From the NCBI RefSeq assembly GCF_019429485.1, contig NZ_JAHXZN010000004.1, forward strand, positions 248,001-312,000: a stretch of 64,000 nucleotides of DNA, given 5' to 3'. Below, piece by piece: positions 19,091-27,210 of this stretch. A program made the position numbers and the translations under genes. Position 1 is the first letter of the stretch; every line of letters starts with the position of its first letter. Under the pieces are notes generated by a model that saw only the letters and a list, made by a program, of their open reading frames with translations, was not told the origin of the DNA and did not search any database. Source of the stretch: Sphingomonas citri (GTDB lineage Bacteria; Pseudomonadota; Alphaproteobacteria; Sphingomonadales; Sphingomonadaceae).

Positions 19091-20470
19091 GTGACCGCGG
19101 CCGACCCCGCCGTCGACGCCCCGGTCGAGGAACCGCGCGCGCGCGGCTCGATCACGCGGCGCATGATCCTGATCGCGGCGCTGTGGATCTCGGCGCTGCT
19201 GGTCGGCGGCGGCTTCGCGCTCGACCGCGTGCTCGTCGGCGCGGTGACGGGCAACGCCGACGACCAGCTCGAGTACGTGCTGCGCTCGCTGCTGGTCTCG
19301 GCCGAGATGGACTCGACCGGCGAGGTGACGTTCAACCGCGAGCCCGCCGACCAGCGCTTCGTCGAGCCCTATTCGGGGCTGTACTGGCAGGTCTCGGCGC
19401 CGGGGCACGAGGCGTTCGTGTCGCGCTCGCTGTGGGACCGCCAGCTCGCTTATGGCAAGCCGCACGACGATCGCGCCGTCCACAGCTACGACAGCCATCA
19501 ATTCCCGGACGAGGAATTGCGCATCGTCGAGCGCGACGTCACGCTGCCCGGCTCCAAGGTGCGCTGGCGCTTTCAGGTGGCGTCGAGCCGCGAGGCGCTG
19601 AACGCGCAGATCGCGGTGCTGCGGCGCACGCTGGTGCGCAGCTTCGTGCTCCTCGGTGTCGGGCTGGTGATCCTGGCGGCGCTGCAGACCTTCTACGGTC
19701 TGCTGCCGCTGCGCCGGCTGCGCATCGAGATCGCCAAGATGCGCGCCGGCCGCTCCAGCCGGATCAGCGGCAAGATGCCGCTCGAGCTGCTGCCGATGGT
19801 GGAGGAACTCAACGCGCTGGTGGCGCACAACGAGACCCAGGCGGAGGAGGCGCGGCGCCACGCCGGCAACCTGGCGCACGCGCTCAAGACGCCGCTGACC
19901 GTGATCATGAACGCCGCCACCGCCCAGTCGGACGACCTCGCCGCCACGGTGATCCGCGAGGCGCGGACGATGCGGCGCCAGGTCGACCACCACCTCGCGC
20001 GCGCGCGCGCGGTCGGGCGCCGCGGCTCGGCGCACAGCCGCGCGGCGGTATGGCCCAGCGTCGAGTCGGTCGAGCGCGCGGTGCAGCGGCTCTACCCGCA
20101 CGTCCGCATCGACATGACCGGGCCGCGCGACCTGGTGGCGCATATCGAGCGCCAGGACCTCGACGAGATCATGGGCAACCTCGTCGAGAACGCGGCCAAA
20201 TACGGCGGCGGCAGTGTGTTCGTCACGGTCGGCGCGCAGGCGGGCTTCGTCGAGGTGGTGGTGGAGGACGACGGGCTCGGCATCCCCGAGGCCGATCGCG
20301 TCCGCATCTTCGACCGCGGCGTGCGGCTCGACACCGGCAAGCCGGGCACCGGCCTCGGCCTCGCGATCGTGCGCGACGTCGCCGAGATCTACGACGGCAC
20401 GGTGGCGCTGGAGGAGAGCGAGGACCTCGGCGGGCTCTTGGTGCGGCTGCGGCTGCCGATGGCGAGCTGA
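19091..20470 (+). CDS. Sensor histidine kinase (PhoQ-like)
   Basis: 459 residues from a GTG four bases after the regulator stop. Two membrane segments (about 24-44 and 180-200) enclose a periplasmic sensor domain. After a HAMP-like stretch comes the dimerisation helix with H263 in NLAHALKTPLTV, then the ATPase domain with NLVENAAKYGG, DDGLGIPEADR and GTGLGLAIVRDV. Together with the regulator it resembles the PhoPQ/FeuPQ type. The stimulus is unknown. Confidence 0.93.
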   Translation: MTAADPAVDAPVEEPRARGSITRRMILIAALWISALLVGGGFALDRVLVGAVTGNADDQLEYVLRSLLVSAEMDSTGEVTFNREPADQRFVEPYSGLYWQVSAPGHEAFVSRSLWDRQLAYGKPHDDRAVHSYDSHQFPDEELRIVERDVTLPGSKVRWRFQVASSREALNAQIAVLRRTLVRSFVLLGVGLVILAALQTFYGLLPLRRLRIEIAKMRAGRSSRISGKMPLELLPMVEELNALVAHNETQAEEARRHAGNLAHALKTPLTVIMNAATAQSDDLAATVIREARTMRRQVDHHLARARAVGRRGSAHSRAAVWPSVESVERAVQRLYPHVRIDMTGPRDLVAHIERQDLDEIMGNLVENAAKYGGGSVFVTVGAQAGFVEVVVEDDGLGIPEADRVRIFDRGVRLDTGKPGTGLGLAIVRDVAEIYDGTVALEESEDLGGLLVRLRLPMAS

Positions 20471-20573
20471 GCGGGGCGGACCGGCCGGTCGTCGCCGCGG
20501 CACGGCTCGCGGCGACGTGCTTGCGGCGCGCGCGCGGGCTTCTAGCCTGCGCGGGCCACATCCGGAGGACCGT

Positions 20574-20864
20574 ATGCGCCGCACCGCCGCCATCGCGCTG
20601 ACCTTGCTCAGCCCCGCCGCCGCCGCGCAGGACGTCGCGCCGGTGATCAGTCCGTCGCAGGCCGCCGAGGGCGCGTTCCACCGCTCCCGCATGGGGGCGC
20701 AGGCCGAGGCGATGCGCCGCCGCGGCGCCCGCGCGCCGCGCCCGGGCTCGCCCGAGTTCCAGCGCAAGGCCTGCGCCAACCGGCCGGCGTTCCGCCGCCG
20801 CTATGGCGCCGACGACCCTCGGCTCCGCCAGCTCGAGTCGCTCTGCGCCGGGGCGGGTTACTGA
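20574..20864 (+). CDS. Small secreted basic protein, unknown
   Basis: 96 residues with a signal peptide (AAIALTLLSPAAAAQ) and a mature part rich in Arg and Ala (MRRRGARAPRPGS, RPAFRRRYGADDPRL) containing two cysteines. A GGAGGA ribosome site supports the ATG at 20574. No family recognised. It lies 100 bases after the sensor kinase and may be in the same unit. Confidence 0.65.
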   Translation: MRRTAAIALTLLSPAAAAQDVAPVISPSQAAEGAFHRSRMGAQAEAMRRRGARAPRPGSPEFQRKACANRPAFRRRYGADDPRLRQLESLCAGAGY

Positions 20865-20911
20865 GGACGTACTCCGTCTGATGTGGCGCGTCCGCGCGAA
20901 CGTACAATCCG

Positions 20912-20931
20912 TTAACCATCTTCTCGCCTAG
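20912..20931 (+). promoter_or_regulatory. TTAACCAT box upstream of the PEP-CTERM gene
   Basis: TTAACCAT at 20912-20919 followed 8 bases later by CCTAG. The box matches the CtrA half-site of alphaproteobacteria. The same word occurs at 28999 before another gene of unknown function. A promoter role is inferred from position only. Confidence 0.4.
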
Positions 20932-20986
20932 CGTCCGCGCCGGCGCCGCGGCGACTCGACGGCGCGCGTCTCGGAGGGGAAGAGTG

Positions 20987-21688
20987 ATGAGGCCTTGGGC
21001 AGTGATCGCCGCCGCGGCGGCCGTGACGATGAGCGCACCCGCGAGCGCGGCCAGCTATGTGTTCGACTTCAGTGGGGGCGGGCTCAGCGGCACCGTCTCG
21101 CTCACCTATGAGGCCAACCCGAACACCGGCCCGATCGGTACCTCGCCCAACCGCTACGACCCGGTCGGCTCCTATATCGTCACCGGCGCGAGCGGTACGC
21201 TCAGCAACAGCAACATCGACCTGACCACGACGATCACCGGCGTCGTACCCAGCAACCCGGGCAAGCCGACCCCGGACAACCTGCTCGCCCCCGCGAGCTT
21301 CGGCCATTACGTCGTGAAGAACGGCGTGCCCGGTCCGGGCGGGGTCGCGCCGGGCTTCTCCTACGACAACCTCTTCTACCCGGCCGGCTCGCCGCCGACC
21401 GCGACCGATTACCCGTTCGGCGGCGGCTTCCTCGACATCTACGGGCTGGTCTTCACCACCAGCAGCGGCAAGGCGGTCAACTTCTGGAGCAACGGCGATA
21501 CCGGCCAGGGCGTCAGCTACGGCGCCGGCACCACCGACGGGGTCAGCGTGCTCGATTACGCCGGCGGCATCGTCGCGCGCACCGCGGTACCCGAGCCGGC
21601 CACCTGGATGACGATGATCCTCGGCTTCGCGCTCGCCGGGATCGCGCTGCGCCGCCGCCGCGGGGTAGAGGCGCGGGCGCTGGTTTGA
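20987..21688 (+). CDS. PEPxxWA-CTERM sorting domain protein
   Basis: 233 residues from the ATG at 20987 (GAGGGGAAGAG upstream; a GTG lies one codon earlier). A signal peptide ends near ASAAS, the body is rich in Gly, Thr and Asn, as in surface proteins, and the end is VPEPATWMTMILGFALAGIALRRRR: motif, membrane span and basic tail of the PEP-CTERM system. Such proteins are cleaved by an exosortase-type enzyme and shown on the surface or put in exopolysaccharide. No exosortase gene is in the window. Confidence 0.9.
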   Translation: MRPWAVIAAAAAVTMSAPASAASYVFDFSGGGLSGTVSLTYEANPNTGPIGTSPNRYDPVGSYIVTGASGTLSNSNIDLTTTITGVVPSNPGKPTPDNLLAPASFGHYVVKNGVPGPGGVAPGFSYDNLFYPAGSPPTATDYPFGGGFLDIYGLVFTTSSGKAVNFWSNGDTGQGVSYGAGTTDGVSVLDYAGGIVARTAVPEPATWMTMILGFALAGIALRRRRGVEARALV

Positions 21689-21769
21689 CTCGTTACGGCA
21701 GCGCAACGTGCCGGCGACACCCCCGCGCAGCGCTCGTCACTGACGAGGACGCCGCGGCGACCTTGCCGC

Positions 21770-22069
21770 TCAGGGCAGGTCGGTCGCGGCGGCGGCGAAA
21801 CGGGCCAGCACCCCGCCCGCGCCCGGCGCCGCGCCGCCACGCGTCGTCGCGGCGCGGGTCGCCACGGCCGCATCGGCGACGATGAGCGGGGTGGGCCCCG
21901 GTGTCGGTCGCGGCGCGGCGGCGGTGGCGTCGACGATCGTCAGGTCGCGCGCCGGCGGGTCGCCGACGACATGGATCCGCAGCCCGTACGCGAGCGCGGC
22001 GAGGACCAGCGTCGCCGCGATCAGCAGCAGCAGCCGGATCACCAGGGGCTTGGACGTCAGGCGGGACAT
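21770..22069 (-). CDS. Small membrane-anchored protein, unknown
   Basis: 99 residues from the ATG at 22069, with AGAGGTGC as ribosome site. One transmembrane helix (VIRLLLLIAATLVLAALAYG) near the N-terminus, then an Ala/Pro-rich tail of low complexity. No family recognised. A longer frame upstream has no support. Confidence 0.5.
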   Translation of the reverse strand: MSRLTSKPLVIRLLLLIAATLVLAALAYGLRIHVVGDPPARDLTIVDATAAAPRPTPGPTPLIVADAAVATRAATTRGGAAPGAGGVLARFAAAATDLP

Positions 22070-22212
22070 GGCACCTCTGCTCGCGACCCGGAAAGGATCG
22101 GGCGGGCAGCGGCCGGCGCCGACCGGCGGCGGTCCGCCCGCCACCCTCATTGTAGCGGGCGGCCGGCGCGCCGTGCCGATCGGTGGCCCTTATCTCGCGG
22201 GTGCTGAGTCGC

Positions 22213-22899
22213 TCAGCGCTCGCTCAGATAGTAACGATCGGTCGCCGCCAGCTGATCATCCAGCTCGTAGACGATCGGCTGGCCGGTCGGGATCTCCAGC
22301 CCGGTGATCTCGTCGTCGGGGATGTTCGAGAGATGCTTCACCAGCGCGCGCAGCGAGTTGCCGTGCGCCGAGATCAGCACGCGCTGGCCGTCGCGCAGCG
22401 CCGGCGCGATGCGCTGCTCCCAGTAAGGCAGCACGCGCGCGATCGTGTCCTTGAGGCTCTCGGTCGCAGGCACGTCGATCCCTGCGTAGCGGCGGTCACC
22501 CGAGAGATCGAAGGCGCTGCCCGGCTCCATCGGCGGCGGCGGCACGTCGAAGCTGCGGCGCCACACATGCACCTGCTCGTCGCCGTGCTTCGCCGCGGTC
22601 TCGGCCTTGTTGAGCCCGGTCAGCCCGCCATAATGGCGCTCGTTGAGCCGCCAGTCCTTCTCCACCGGCAGCCACAGCCGCCCCATCGCCTCGAGTGCGA
22701 GGTCGAGCGTCTTGATCGCGCGCGTCTGCAGCGAGGTGAAGGTCTGGTCGAAGTCGAGCCCCTTGGCCGCCATCAGCTCGCCCGCGGCGCGCGCCTCGGC
22801 GGCGCCCTGCTCGGTGACGTCGACGTCCCACCAGCCGGTGAAGCGGTTCTCGAGGTTCCAGGCGGACTGGCCGTGGCGGATCAGGACGAGCGTGGGCAT
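22213..22899 (-). CDS. gpmA: 2,3-bisphosphoglycerate-dependent phosphoglycerate mutase
   Basis: 228 residues from the ATG at 22899 (AGGAG upstream). The phospho-histidine motif [10 protein letters not shown] has H9; further active-site elements are [10 protein letters not shown] and [12 protein letters not shown]. It interconverts 3- and 2-phosphoglycerate in glycolysis and gluconeogenesis. The length and motifs are normal. An acetyltransferase gene ends 13 bases upstream on the same strand. Confidence 0.95.
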   Translation of the reverse strand: MPTLVLIRHGQSAWNLENRFTGWWDVDVTEQGAAEARAAGELMAAKGLDFDQTFTSLQTRAIKTLDLALEAMGRLWLPVEKDWRLNERHYGGLTGLNKAETAAKHGDEQVHVWRRSFDVPPPPMEPGSAFDLSGDRRYAGIDVPATESLKDTIARVLPYWEQRIAPALRDGQRVLISAHGNSLRALVKHLSNIPDDEITGLEIPTGQPIVYELDDQLAATDRYYLSER

Positions 22900-22912
22900 G
22901 CGGATACTCCTG

Positions 22913-23428
22913 CTATAGCGCGAGCGCGAGAAACTGGTTGTGCGGGCTGGGCCGATAATCGGCGAAGGCGGCGCAGGGCGCGAAGCCGGCGCGGCGGTAC
23001 AGCGCCAGCGCGTCGTCATAGGCCGGGGTGGTGCCGGTCTCGAGATAGAGCCCGGTCAGGCCCGCCTCGCGCGCGGCCGCCACGATCGGGACGAGGATGG
23101 CGCTGCCGGCACCGCGGCCGCGGTAGGCCGTCGCGGCGCGCATCGACTTGACCTCGCCCGCGCCGCCGTCGAGCCGCTTGAGCGCGCCGACCGCGGCGAG
23201 CGCGTCGCCGTCCCAGGCGGCGAACAGCGCGATGTCGGGCGCCGCGAGCCGCGCGGCGTCGAGCGCGAAGGAGAAGCCCGCCGGCGTGCCCGCGCGCTGG
23301 TCGGCAAGGTGCGCGGCCAGGAGCGCCGCGACCGCGGGTTCGGCCGGATCGCCGCGCGCTACCCGATAGTCGCGCCTCGCCTCGGCCGGTCCGTCCACGC
23401 TCGCTCCCGCTTGTCGCCTGCTCGGCAT
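22913..23428 (-). CDS. GNAT family N-acetyltransferase
   Basis: 171 residues with the acetyl-CoA motif [17 protein letters not shown] and the closing [11 protein letters not shown] strand-helix. It moves an acetyl group from acetyl-CoA to an amine of unknown identity. The sequence near the start ([13 protein letters not shown]) is less family-like, so the true start may lie slightly inside. It is placed upstream of gpmA on the same strand, probably in one transcript. Confidence 0.85.
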   Translation of the reverse strand: MPSRRQAGASVDGPAEARRDYRVARGDPAEPAVAALLAAHLADQRAGTPAGFSFALDAARLAAPDIALFAAWDGDALAAVGALKRLDGGAGEVKSMRAATAYRGRGAGSAILVPIVAAAREAGLTGLYLETGTTPAYDDALALYRRAGFAPCAAFADYRPSPHNQFLALAL

Positions 23429-23481
23429 CGCTCTAGCGCATGCCGCGTGCGAGACAACCGCGCTCGCCCGGAGACTCAGCG

Positions 23482-24204
23482 ATGCCGATCACCCGCCGCC
23501 CGCTCCACCACGATGGCCCCGGCGGCCGTTTCGCCGGCGTGTTCGCGTGGGACGACTCGATCGCCGGCCCGCGCCCCGGCGTGCTCGTCGTCCCCAATAT
23601 CCTCGGCCAGAAGGAGGCCGACAATGCCAAGGCCGAGGCGCTCGCCGCGCTCGGCTACGCGGCCTATGCCTGCGACCTCTACGGCGAGGGCCGCCGCGCC
23701 GAGCCCGGTCCCGACATCTCGCGCTACATGGACGAGCTGAACGCCGATCGCGCGCTGCTGCGCGACCGGCTCGCCGCCAGCCTGGCGGCGCTGGTGGCGC
23801 AGCCCGAGGTGGACGCCGCACGCACCGCGGCGATCGGTTTCTGCTTCGGCGGCAAGTGCGTGCTCGACATGGCGCGCGCTGGGCTCGACGTGCGCGGCGT
23901 GGTGAGCTTCCACGGCGTGTACGATCGGCCCGATTATGCCAGCGTCGCGCCGATCCGCGCCAAGGTGCTGGTATGCCACGGCTGGGACGATCCGCTCGGC
24001 CCACCCGAGGCGGTCACCGCGCTGGCGCAGGAGCTGACGGAGGCGAAGGCCGACTGGCAGATTCACGCCTACGGCAACGCCGGCCATGCCTTCACCGACG
24101 AGGCCCGGCGCGGCTCGACCGTGCCCGGCGTCGCCTATGAGGAGCGCGCGGACCGGCGCAGCTGGGCGGCGATGCGGTATTTCCTGGAGGAAGCGCTGGG
24201 GTGA
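23482..24204 (+). CDS. Dienelactone hydrolase family protein
   Basis: 240 residues from the ATG at 23482 (GGAGACTCAGCG upstream). Alpha/beta hydrolase fold with the cysteine nucleophile in GFCFGGKCVL, Asp in CHGWDDPLGP and His in YGNAGHAFTDE, the Cys-Asp-His triad of dienelactone hydrolases. The substrate is unknown; no chlorocatechol genes are near. It is divergent from the acetyltransferase gene. Confidence 0.88.
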   Translation: MPITRRPLHHDGPGGRFAGVFAWDDSIAGPRPGVLVVPNILGQKEADNAKAEALAALGYAAYACDLYGEGRRAEPGPDISRYMDELNADRALLRDRLAASLAALVAQPEVDAARTAAIGFCFGGKCVLDMARAGLDVRGVVSFHGVYDRPDYASVAPIRAKVLVCHGWDDPLGPPEAVTALAQELTEAKADWQIHAYGNAGHAFTDEARRGSTVPGVAYEERADRRSWAAMRYFLEEALG

Positions 24205-24213
24205 GGGGGCTAA

Positions 24214-24236
24214 ATCCTCCCCTTGCAGGGGAGGAC
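24214..24236. repeat. Short hairpin repeat (ATCCTCCCC type), copy 2
   Basis: ATCCTCCCC, a five-base loop, and GGGGAGGA. It lies between the dienelactone hydrolase stop and the likely start of rnr, which argues against a GTG at 24201 as the rnr start. Confidence 0.65.
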
Positions 24237-24296
24237 CAAGAGTCGCCTCCGCACACATCCATGGCGCCGGCCGTTGCGAGCGCCTATCTCCGCGGC

Positions 24297-26687
24297 GTGC
24301 CTAAGAAACCGCCCCCCGGCCTGCCCACGCGCGAGCAGGTGCTCGACTTCATCGCCACGTCCGCTACGCCCGCGGGCAAGCGCGAGATCGCGCGCGCCTT
24401 CGGCCTCTCCGCGCAGCAGAAGATCGCTCTGAAGGCGTTGCTCAAGGACATGGCCGACGAGGGGCTGATCGACTCCGCCCCGGGCCGCGCCTTCCACAAG
24501 ATGGGCGGGCTGCCCAAGGTGACCGTGCTGCGCGTCGCCGACGTCGACGAGGGCGGCAACGTCTGGGCGGTGCCCGAGAACTGGCAGTCGGACGCGCCCG
24601 TGCCGCGGATCCGCGTGCGCGAGCGCAGGCGCGGCGCGCTGGGGGTCGGCGAGCGGCTGCTCGCGCGCAACGAGGAGACCGGCCACGGTTGGACCGCGCA
24701 CCCGATGAAGGTGCTCGCGCCCGCCGCCGAGCAGCTGATCGGCGTGCTGCGGCGCGAGGGTGACCGGCTGTGGCTGCAGGGGGTCGAGAAGAAGGAGCGG
24801 CGCGAGTACGCCGTGTCCGACGCGGGCGACGCCGAGGCGGGCGACCTGGTGCTGGCCGAGAAGGCCGGCCGCCCGCCGCGGATCACCGCGCGCGTGGTGC
24901 AGCGGCTGGGCGACCCGTTCGCGCCGCGCAGCTTCTCGCTGATCGCGATCCATCGGCTCGGCATCCCCGACGTGTTCGCGCAGGAGGCGCTCGACGAGGC
25001 GGCACGGGTCGCGCGCCAGCCGCTCGGCGAGGGGCGCGAGGACCTCACCCACCTGCCGATCGTCGCGATCGACCCCGCCGACGCGCGCGACCACGACGAC
25101 GCGGTGTGGGCGGCGCCCGACGACGATCCCGCCAACGCGGGCGGCTGGCAGGCGATCGTCGCGATCGCGGACGTGAGCCACTACGTGCGCCCCAAGAGCG
25201 CGCTCGACCGCGAGGCGCGCGCGCGCGGCAACTCGGTCTATTTTCCCGACCGCGTCGTGCCGATGCTGCCCGAGATCCTCTCGGCCGACGTCTGCTCGCT
25301 CAAGGCGGGCGAGGACCGCGCCGCGCTGGCCTGCCACCTGCGGATCGGCAAGGACGGTGCGCTCAAGAGCTGGCGCTTCTCGCGCGCGCTGGTGCGGCTC
25401 GCGGCGAACATCGCCTATGAGGAGGCACAGGCCTCGATCGACTCGCGGGCGGCGCGCACGGTCCGTCCCGACTCTCTTCCGTCATCCCGGACTTGGTCCG
25501 GGATCCACCCGTCCGCCGACTCGCCGGCCGGCGAGAGCGCGGAGCCGTGGACCCCGGAACAAGTCCGGCGTGACGAAGTGGAGGCAACGGCGTCCTTCTC
25601 CTTCGCCTGGGACCCCGCCCTCGTCGACACCGCGCTCGCGCCGCTGTGGGACTGCTGGCGCGCGCTCGCCGCGGCGCGTGACCGGCGCGAGCCGCTCGAG
25701 CTCGACCTGCCCGAGCGCCGCGTCGTGCTCGACGAGAAGGGTCGCATCATGTCGGTGGCGCCGCGCGAGCGGCTCGACGCGCACCGGCTGATCGAGGATT
25801 ATATGATCGCCGCCAACGTCGCCGCCGCCAAGGCGCTGGAGGCCAAGAAGGCGCCGGTCATGTACCGCGTCCACGAGGCGCCCGCGCGCGAGAAGCTGGT
25901 CGCGCTCAAGGACTATCTCGCCACCTTCGAGGTCGCCTTCGCGCTCGGCCAGGTCATCCGCCCCGCCACGTTCAACCATATCATCGAGCGCGTCGGTGAC
26001 GCCGAGTTCCGCCCCGAGATCATGGAGCAGATCCTGCGCAGCCAGACCCAGGCCTATTACGCCCCGCTCAACCAGGGGCATTTCGGGCTGGCGCTGGGCA
26101 GCTACGCGCATTTCACCTCGCCGATCCGGCGCTACGCCGACCTGATGGTCCACCGTGCGCTGGTGAGCGCCTACGCGCTCGGCCCCGGCGGGCTGGCGGG
26201 GGACGAGGATTTCGAGCGCGCGGGCGAGACGATCAGCCAGCTCGAGCGCCGCGCGATGGAGGCCGAGCGCGAGACGATCGACCGCTATGTCGCGGCCTAT
26301 CTGGCGGAGCGCGTCGGCGAGCTGGTCGAGGCGCGGATCACCGGCGTGACCAACTTCGGCTTCTTCGCCACGGTGGAGGGGGTCGGCGGCGACGGATTGA
26401 TGCCGGTGCGCGACCTGGGGGGCGAATATTTCCGCTATGATGAGGCGTCTCGTCGGCTGGTCGGCGAGCATAGCGGCGAGACCTATGCGCAGGGGCAGCG
26501 GCTGGCGTTGCGGCTGGCGGAGGCGAATCCGGTCTCGGGCGTGCTGCGCTTCGAGCTGCCCGAGGGACGCTACGGCGGCGCGGGCGCGGGCGGAGGAGGG
26601 CGCGCGCGCGAGAGCGAGCGCCGCCCGCCGCGCGTGCTCAAGCGCCGCGGGCGGCCGGGCAACATCCGCCACCAGGGGCGCAAGTAG
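24297..26687 (+). CDS. rnr: Ribonuclease R with an in-frame palindromic insertion
   Basis: 796 residues from a GTG at 24297; an ATG at 24261 and a GTG at 24201 are possible but the extra residues pass through a hairpin repeat. Order: winged-helix start, two cold-shock RNA-binding domains, RNB catalytic domain with acidic cluster IDPADARDHDDAVW, then an S1 domain (ARITGVTNFGFFATVEG) and a basic tail. It degrades structured RNA from the 3' end. About residues 395-426 are encoded by a GGATCC-armed palindromic repeat (25481-25574). The insert lies between AANIAYEEAQ and LAPLWDCWRAL, a loop of variable length in the family. Frame and catalytic motifs are intact, so the enzyme is probably active. 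Confidence 0.93.
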   Translation: MPKKPPPGLPTREQVLDFIATSATPAGKREIARAFGLSAQQKIALKALLKDMADEGLIDSAPGRAFHKMGGLPKVTVLRVADVDEGGNVWAVPENWQSDAPVPRIRVRERRRGALGVGERLLARNEETGHGWTAHPMKVLAPAAEQLIGVLRREGDRLWLQGVEKKERREYAVSDAGDAEAGDLVLAEKAGRPPRITARVVQRLGDPFAPRSFSLIAIHRLGIPDVFAQEALDEAARVARQPLGEGREDLTHLPIVAIDPADARDHDDAVWAAPDDDPANAGGWQAIVAIADVSHYVRPKSALDREARARGNSVYFPDRVVPMLPEILSADVCSLKAGEDRAALACHLRIGKDGALKSWRFSRALVRLAANIAYEEAQASIDSRAARTVRPDSLPSSRTWSGIHPSADSPAGESAEPWTPEQVRRDEVEATASFSFAWDPALVDTALAPLWDCWRALAAARDRREPLELDLPERRVVLDEKGRIMSVAPRERLDAHRLIEDYMIAANVAAAKALEAKKAPVMYRVHEAPAREKLVALKDYLATFEVAFALGQVIRPATFNHIIERVGDAEFRPEIMEQILRSQTQAYYAPLNQGHFGLALGSYAHFTSPIRRYADLMVHRALVSAYALGPGGLAGDEDFERAGETISQLERRAMEAERETIDRYVAAYLAERVGELVEARITGVTNFGFFATVEGVGGDGLMPVRDLGGEYFRYDEASRRLVGEHSGETYAQGQRLALRLAEANPVSGVLRFELPEGRYGGAGAGGGGRARESERRPPRVLKRRGRPGNIRHQGRK
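25481..25574. repeat. GGATCC-armed palindromic repeat, copy 4, inside rnr
   Basis: 94 bases with the same arm design as the intergenic copies: GTCATCCCGGACTTGGTCC, GGGATCCACC on the left; GTGGACCCCGG, AACAAGTCCGGCGTGAC on the right. It is read in frame as a Ser/Pro/Glu-rich stretch (LPSSRTWSGIHPSADSPAG and so on). Arms match the other copies better than they match any RNase R sequence, so insertion into the gene is the best explanation. Confidence 0.85.
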
Positions 26688-26719
26688 CTCCCCTCGATCG
26701 CGACGACGAGCGAACCAAT

Positions 26720-26820
26720 CTCCCCTCCCCTTGGGGGGAAGGGCCGGGGGTGGGGCCTCGCCGCGAACGTAACGCTCGCGGAGAGGCCCCACCCCACCCC
26801 CCCCTGAAGGGGAGGGAGCT
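26720..26820. repeat. C/G-tract palindromic repeat, copy 2
   Basis: Outer arms CTCCCCTCCCCTT and AAGGGGAGGGAG, inner arms GGTGGGGCCTC and GAGGCCCCACC, central GCGAACGTAACGCTCGCG. The design matches 7000-7096 and 34331-34430. It lies between rnr and the following small gene. Confidence 0.75.
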
Positions 26821-26840
26821 TCAGAAACAGGAGACTCGAC

Positions 26841-27143
26841 ATGCCCGGCACCATCGCCGCCACGGTGATCATGAAGGCGCGCAAGAAGATCGCATGGCAC
26901 TTCCTTTCGGCGGGGGCGACCACCGCGGCCACCGCGACCGCGTTCGAGCGGCCCGCGACGCGCCTCGGCGGCGAGGAGTTCGACCGCATGCTGGCGTTCG
27001 GTGCGCTCGAGAAGACCGAGGACGGGCGCTACTGGCTCCACCGTCGCCGCTACGCCGACTATCGCAAGGAGTCGCTGGCGCGCGTGCTCGGCTATCTCGC
27101 GCTCGCCGGCTTCGCCGCCGCGGGGGCGATCGCGCTCGGCTGA
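26841..27143 (+). CDS. Small protein with C-terminal membrane helix, unknown
   Basis: 100 residues; AACAGGAGA precedes the ATG. A basic middle part (GRYWLHRRRYADYRKESLAR) precedes a C-terminal hydrophobic span (VLGYLALAGFAAAGAIALG), which suggests a tail-anchored protein. No family recognised. It lies 67 bases before ggt on the same strand. Confidence 0.65.
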   Translation: MPGTIAATVIMKARKKIAWHFLSAGATTAATATAFERPATRLGGEEFDRMLAFGALEKTEDGRYWLHRRRYADYRKESLARVLGYLALAGFAAAGAIALG

Positions 27144-27210
27144 GCCGCGCGGTGGACGCTGCCGCCGCCCGCCGCTATCCGCGCCGCTTCGGATAGCGGA
27201 AGGAACGGCC

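Noticed and set aside
24201..24296. GTG at 24201 as the rnr start, with a good GGAGGAAG ribosome site
   Set aside because: The added residues are coded by a dispersed hairpin repeat and do not resemble RNase R; the ribosome site may be chance within the previous gene.
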